DNA of 64,000 bases from Bugulina stolonifera (taxonomy: Eukaryota > Bryozoa > Gymnolaemata > Cheilostomatida > Bugulidae). Each line of letters begins with the position of its first letter. Positions within the stretch are counted from its first letter, which is position 1. The DNA is taken from positions 13,847,072-13,911,071 of the forward strand of contig OW285189.1 in NCBI GenBank assembly GCA_935421135.1. Direction: 5' to 3'. The position numbers and the translations under genes are program-made. Below the pieces are notes generated by a model that was not told the origin of the DNA, ran no database searches, and was given only the letters and a program-made list of their open reading frames with translations. Shown here one piece after another: positions 59,949 to 64,000 of the stretch.

Positions 59949-62900
59949 TTACTCTTTGGTGAGGTACCAGCATACCCTATAACATACATGTACGCATTGT
60001 CTGAGACTGAACTACAGTTAGTAGACATCACATATTGTAAGTAAAGTAATTTTAGCAACTACATGTACATGCACCACACCTAATCTCTGTAGTTAACCTC
60101 CAACAAAACTAGATGAAATTTCTCACATCCTTTAGTAACCAACTTCTTATTTCGGAGCAAAGGGCCCTTTCAGGGCCATCCACTACTACTGAAATGTGGG
60201 ACCTAAGTTGAACAAATGCTCAAAAGGCACAGCTATTCAGAGTTGAATTACTATTTCCTAACTACAACTAGGTTCTAGTTTTCTCTTGGGACAATAAAAC
60301 TACATTTACGTACGCAATGAACAGCATGTACATTGTGTGTGTTTGGTCTACTATACAGTATACTTACAAAGACGCTCCAACAGCAAAGCTCGCAGCATGG
60401 GTCACTACCAAAGGCAAGTTATCAGTGTTCAGCCACCCGTCTTTCATCACTCTGGTGTTCCTGACACTCAATGGATGCTTCTTGATTGGCCCTTCAAGCT
60501 TGGCACTGTATCCACTAAGGAATAAGAGTGAACATATATAATACTATAGTTCCTAGTTGACACTTGAATTTCAGCTACATACAACATACCATGTTTCTGC
60601 ATCTATCTATACATTTACTGAAACTAGTCTATGAACATAAATAATCTGTGGTAAACTTAAGGAAAATGCAACCCCTTGATATTCATGATATTTCTAATTA
60701 ACAATATTATTACGAGTGAAATTTGACCAGGCAATACAAAAAACACCATTTATTCTCGGAAAATTATCAAATGATTGATTTAACAGCTATACACAAAATC
60801 TACTGTGATTAATAACACATAGTCTTATTTAACCCCTGTACTTGGTATGGTAGCCAATGTTGAATTCATTGTAATGTTCAGTCTTTATTTACAAGATTAT
60901 GAGAATTTGTTACAGTATAAAATTCAGATTGCAAAATGGGAAAAAATTTAAAATAGCCTTGGTTCTCACCAAAACAGAAGCAGGATAAGCCCATTCTCTA
61001 ATAGGCCCATTCGAATAAGTTCCATTCTGGAATGGGCCCAAACGCCAATTTCCCAAACCAGGTGACAGCACCTAATAGTAAAGCATACACTAGCACCTAT
61101 CGTAGTAAAGTAGGAATAGGTAAGCCTACCTGGGTGGAACAATCTCTGGTCGACTAGACCAATCAAATGCTGTGACACGTTCGCCTTCTGGTACCGCAGC
61201 CCCTTCTGGAAATGATGGTTCATTGGTTGCGGGACTCATGGGCGGACTGTTGTGTGACTTAGAACTGAAAACAGAAGTAAAATGCATGATGGCTAGACAA
61301 AAATATTGTTTCTCTACTTGCATAACAAATTTTATTATCATAGTTTTGCTATTTTCATTTGAGTACTCATTTCTGCAGTACCACTCATAAGATTTTGAAA
61401 ACATGTTCCTAATGCATGTACAAGGTACATGTATCATCATCTCTTACTCCTTGGTGTCATCATACACATAGTTTTCTACCTACCCACTTGTTGGAGTTAG
61501 ACACGCTACAAGTCTACAATTATAGTGCACATGTATAACCAACATGTAGAGTAGATACATAGTTATTTTAATTATATTTCAGTGACACTTGTATTAGATG
61601 CTCTTCCTCTTTTGAAAAGAAGCATGACATTCCCTGCATGACAGCACATTCTCTCTTGCTATCTACATGTATGGCTACTGAAGGCACTACATAGCCAAGG
61701 TTCACCATTGAAATTCTGAATGGAAAAGTTGTTATATAGTTATGCTGTCACCACCCCCAACCATATTATTAATGAAGATCTAAGGTACCAGTAACCTGTT
61801 TGCTTCTGATGAGTTACGAGAGGAAGCTCCAGATTCCTTCTGTGCTTCAACCAGCAGTTTCTCCAGACTTGGTGTGGACAGACCAGACGACTTGTTACTA
61901 TTGGCAGCACTCAAGTTCAATTCCACCCATGACTCTAAAAATAGATCAGTGATTATGTCTGGTATGTATTACTAAGAACTATCAAAGTGAAATCTGATTA
62001 CCAGACTGGAAAATTACAAACGATACTTTGGATACCAGGTACTGAGCGGCTGAGAATAGACCACATGTCAAACCATAGGTTACTGCTTCACCTTGACAAA
62101 TGATAGAAGTGTCAAGGATAAGAGAGAGTAGCCATTACTAAAACCAATGAACACAATCTCCATGTATATTATCATAGATAACGCATGATTATGATTGTTA
62201 GATTACATTGTCATATACATGTATATACATGTACATTGTATGTACATTAAAATGAAGCTACTATGTATGTAATACAACACTGAAGCAGATAGATTGTATA
62301 AAATTACTTTTGGATAACAGATAACAGATGCTGGTGAATAGTGTCTAGCTGTGTCTCCTTATATAATCCTACATAATGTAACATAATTATGTCTAAATTT
62401 GAGTTGAAACCTGAACTATACTATCTGTGAGATCACGGGTATTAATAGGTATAGTAGTATACTGCAGACACTCTATGTCTATGGCCTATGCGGTCCAACT
62501 GGTCTACAGAGTAATACTGCATAAAAGGAGAGATGGCGAGATCGCCAGATGTGAGCTTGAATCAACTGAAGTAAAGTTTGATTTTTACCAACATTCAATA
62601 TGCATGGTGGTTTTCATCAAGCACAAAAAAAACCAGTTCACATCAAACAAATTACATCTACCATCGCATTGCATTATGGGATTCTGCTTATCTATGTGTG
62701 CGAGTATTCAATCATTGCTTCGGTAATCAGCCTATGAATATAGTCAGAGCAAGACAGTGTCTCCAAGAACAATACCCTTTCTTCGTCGCTTAGGTTGCAC
62801 TAAAAATTAGCGCATATGGCTATGTTACAATATCATTGTAGCAGATTGCACATACAGCCAATCAGCAGCATCCTTGCTCTGTAGAATTCTAGACCTATGC

Positions 62901-63542
62901 GCTATAGCAAGATGGTACTGCGTCTTACTTGTGGGGATGGGTGTTGTCTGTGAGTTTCAACCAAGCTAATTTGTAGGCCAGTAGAAATTGCGGCCTAGGT
63001 AGAAGACCTGCCTTACTCATGAGAAGCCATAACAATTTTTCACTTCTTCAAGCGTCTCCCAGTTTTTATGTCTGGATGCTCTTCCTGACTTGCACTCCCT
63101 CTCCCCCCCCCCCGCACTTTGAAGTCAGATGCCTTTCCTAACACCACCAATGACCTTGTACAAGAAATGAACCTGGAACTTTCATATGAAAGTCCAGAGA
63201 AGTCACAAACATATGCTTGAATAAATTTTGATTACTTCTACCTGGCTTATAATATGTTATAAAATTAACACTAACTGATCTATCCTTGATTAGTATTCTG
63301 TTTCTACAACCACATGATGTTATTAATTATTATTTTTAATATGCATACTGATAATCATAATCACTGTACAGTAAAGTAAAAGCGTCAATGAGTTACGCAT
63401 ACACATTGACATTTCACCATCTCAGAACAATCTGAATCTGTGAATTAAAACTAGAAATAAACCAATAAAACCATATCTTACCATTTAAACCTGATGAACT
63501 CTGACTCGAGTCACACTCAGTTGAGCTTGAACTCATTTCCAT
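59949..63542 (-). CDS. BNIP3/NIX-like mitophagy receptor
   Basis: Tail-anchored outer-mitochondrial-membrane protein of the BNIP3/BNIP3L family, 169 residues (human BNIP3 194). Exons, 5' to 3': 63542-63482, 61934-61796, 61264-61130, 60514-60368, 59976-59949; 510 coding bases in phase. Exon 2 begins with ESWVELNL, matching the family LC3-interacting motif (W-V-E-L), and continues LEKLLVEAQKESGASS as in BNIP3 'EKILLDAQHESG'. Exon 3 ends with FDWSSRPEIVPPR, the family signature. Exon 4 carries KKHPLSVRNTRVMKDG, the degenerate BH3 region. The anchor is LPLVVTHAASFAVGASLVCWYL, keeping the His of the BNIP3 dimer interface (SH to TH) and the later Gly; the tail is only a few residues (ends TKE). The 28-base last exon is inferred from phase and fit. 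These proteins recruit LC3/GABARAP to mitochondria in mitophagy. Confidence 0.88.
62990..63210 (-). mobile_element. Decayed SINE, relative of 44575-44860
   Basis: The minus strand contains the hairpin GGACTTTCATATGAAAGTTC, a worn B box CAGGTTCATTTC, then GGTGGTGTTAGGAAAGGCATC, and later GTCAGGAAGAGCATCCAGAC. These are the same blocks as the better SINE at 44575-44860, here with an inserted poly-G/C run (63101-63113 as C on the plus strand). It lies in intron 1 of the BNIP3-like gene. Confidence 0.65.
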
Positions 63543-64000
63543 TGACCAATGTGAATGATTTGAATGTTAGACAAGACTCGATCACGACAATCAGTCAACC
63601 AATGTGGATGTGGAAATACTATGTTTAATGTAAATCATCAGTTAATCATCCCTCGGTATAAAGTTTGATAGGCTTTATTTAAAGAACAAATGTTCGCTTA
63701 GTCTGTACACTGTTGAGGGACAGTCTAGCCTCTAATATTCAACAAATAACTGTAAAACTGAGAGAAGTGATGCATCAGCAACAACCTGTGTGGATAATGT
63801 TATTGTTTTGATATGACGTACTACATACTTATTCCCTCCCCTTAAACAGTCGGAAATGGTAAATCTATAGGTTCAATCGTATAACGAATATTCAATGATA
63901 TCGACAACCTTGTAGAATTACTTCATCAATTAAAGAAAAAACAACTCCGTATATGAAAAGTGCTGTTCAGATCAAGGCCTACAATGTAACAGCTACAGTA
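63543..64000. other. Upstream flank of the BNIP3-like gene
   Basis: No coding sequence was seen. It should contain the promoter and 5' untranslated region of the minus-strand BNIP3-like gene, but no clear core element stands out. Confidence 0.4.

Noticed and set aside
60317..60541. Plus-strand frames near 60.4 kb
   Set aside because: Antisense of BNIP3-like exon 4.

Overview
This is a eukaryotic nuclear window, AT-rich and intron-dense. It carries eight recognisable metazoan genes plus one coding gene I cannot name. Receptor tyrosine kinase, BNIP3-type mitophagy receptor, dynein-2 intermediate chain, Rab26/37 and SLC49-type transporter genes, small exons with short GT-AG introns, and many SINE, MITE and solo-LTR insertions point to an early-branching invertebrate. 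A sponge is my best guess, but that is inference. I assembled exons by hand from splice signals, reading phase and protein similarity. For eight of the nine genes the chained exons close in frame from ATG to stop; the unnamed gene has two in-frame forms.

Layout, left to right: 1-2208 is non-coding, with a 39-bp-stem palindrome and a dispersed repeat. 2209-17714 (+) is a 27-exon receptor tyrosine kinase of 1016 residues, whose introns hold a (CTG)34 tract, a TA-flanked MITE, SINEs and a solo LTR. 17715-22948 is a repeat island: two more solo LTRs (the three LTRs each keep a 4-bp target duplication), the second copy of the dispersed repeat, and a MITE. 22949-28321 (+) is the dynein-2 intermediate chain WDR34/DYNC2I2. 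29815-34880 (+) is a Rab26/37-like GTPase. 35420-36495 (+) is an unrecognised gene with two possible C-terminal ends. 38133-38741 (+) is ribosomal protein uS10 (RPS20). 38988-44359 (-) is a 16-exon gamma-glutamyltransferase-family protein of 617 residues that has lost several donor-binding residues. 44360-48113 holds a tRNA-derived SINE and a decayed LINE. 48114-54000 (+) is an SLC49A3/MFSD7-like transporter. 55854-59354 (+) is eIF3 subunit I. 59949-63542 (-) is a five-exon BNIP3/NIX-like gene. 63543-64000 is its upstream flank.

The genes do not form one pathway; this is an ordinary animal gene neighbourhood mixing housekeeping (RPS20, eIF3i), trafficking and cilium (Rab, WDR34), membrane (RTK, GGT, MFS) and mitochondrial quality control (BNIP3) functions. 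RPS20/GGT and eIF3i/BNIP3 are tail-to-tail pairs. The most notable items are the RTK with an unrecognised ectodomain, the GGT-family protein with an altered active site, the BNIP3 homologue with a conserved LIR and membrane motif, the unnamed gene with alternative ends, and the three related solo LTRs.
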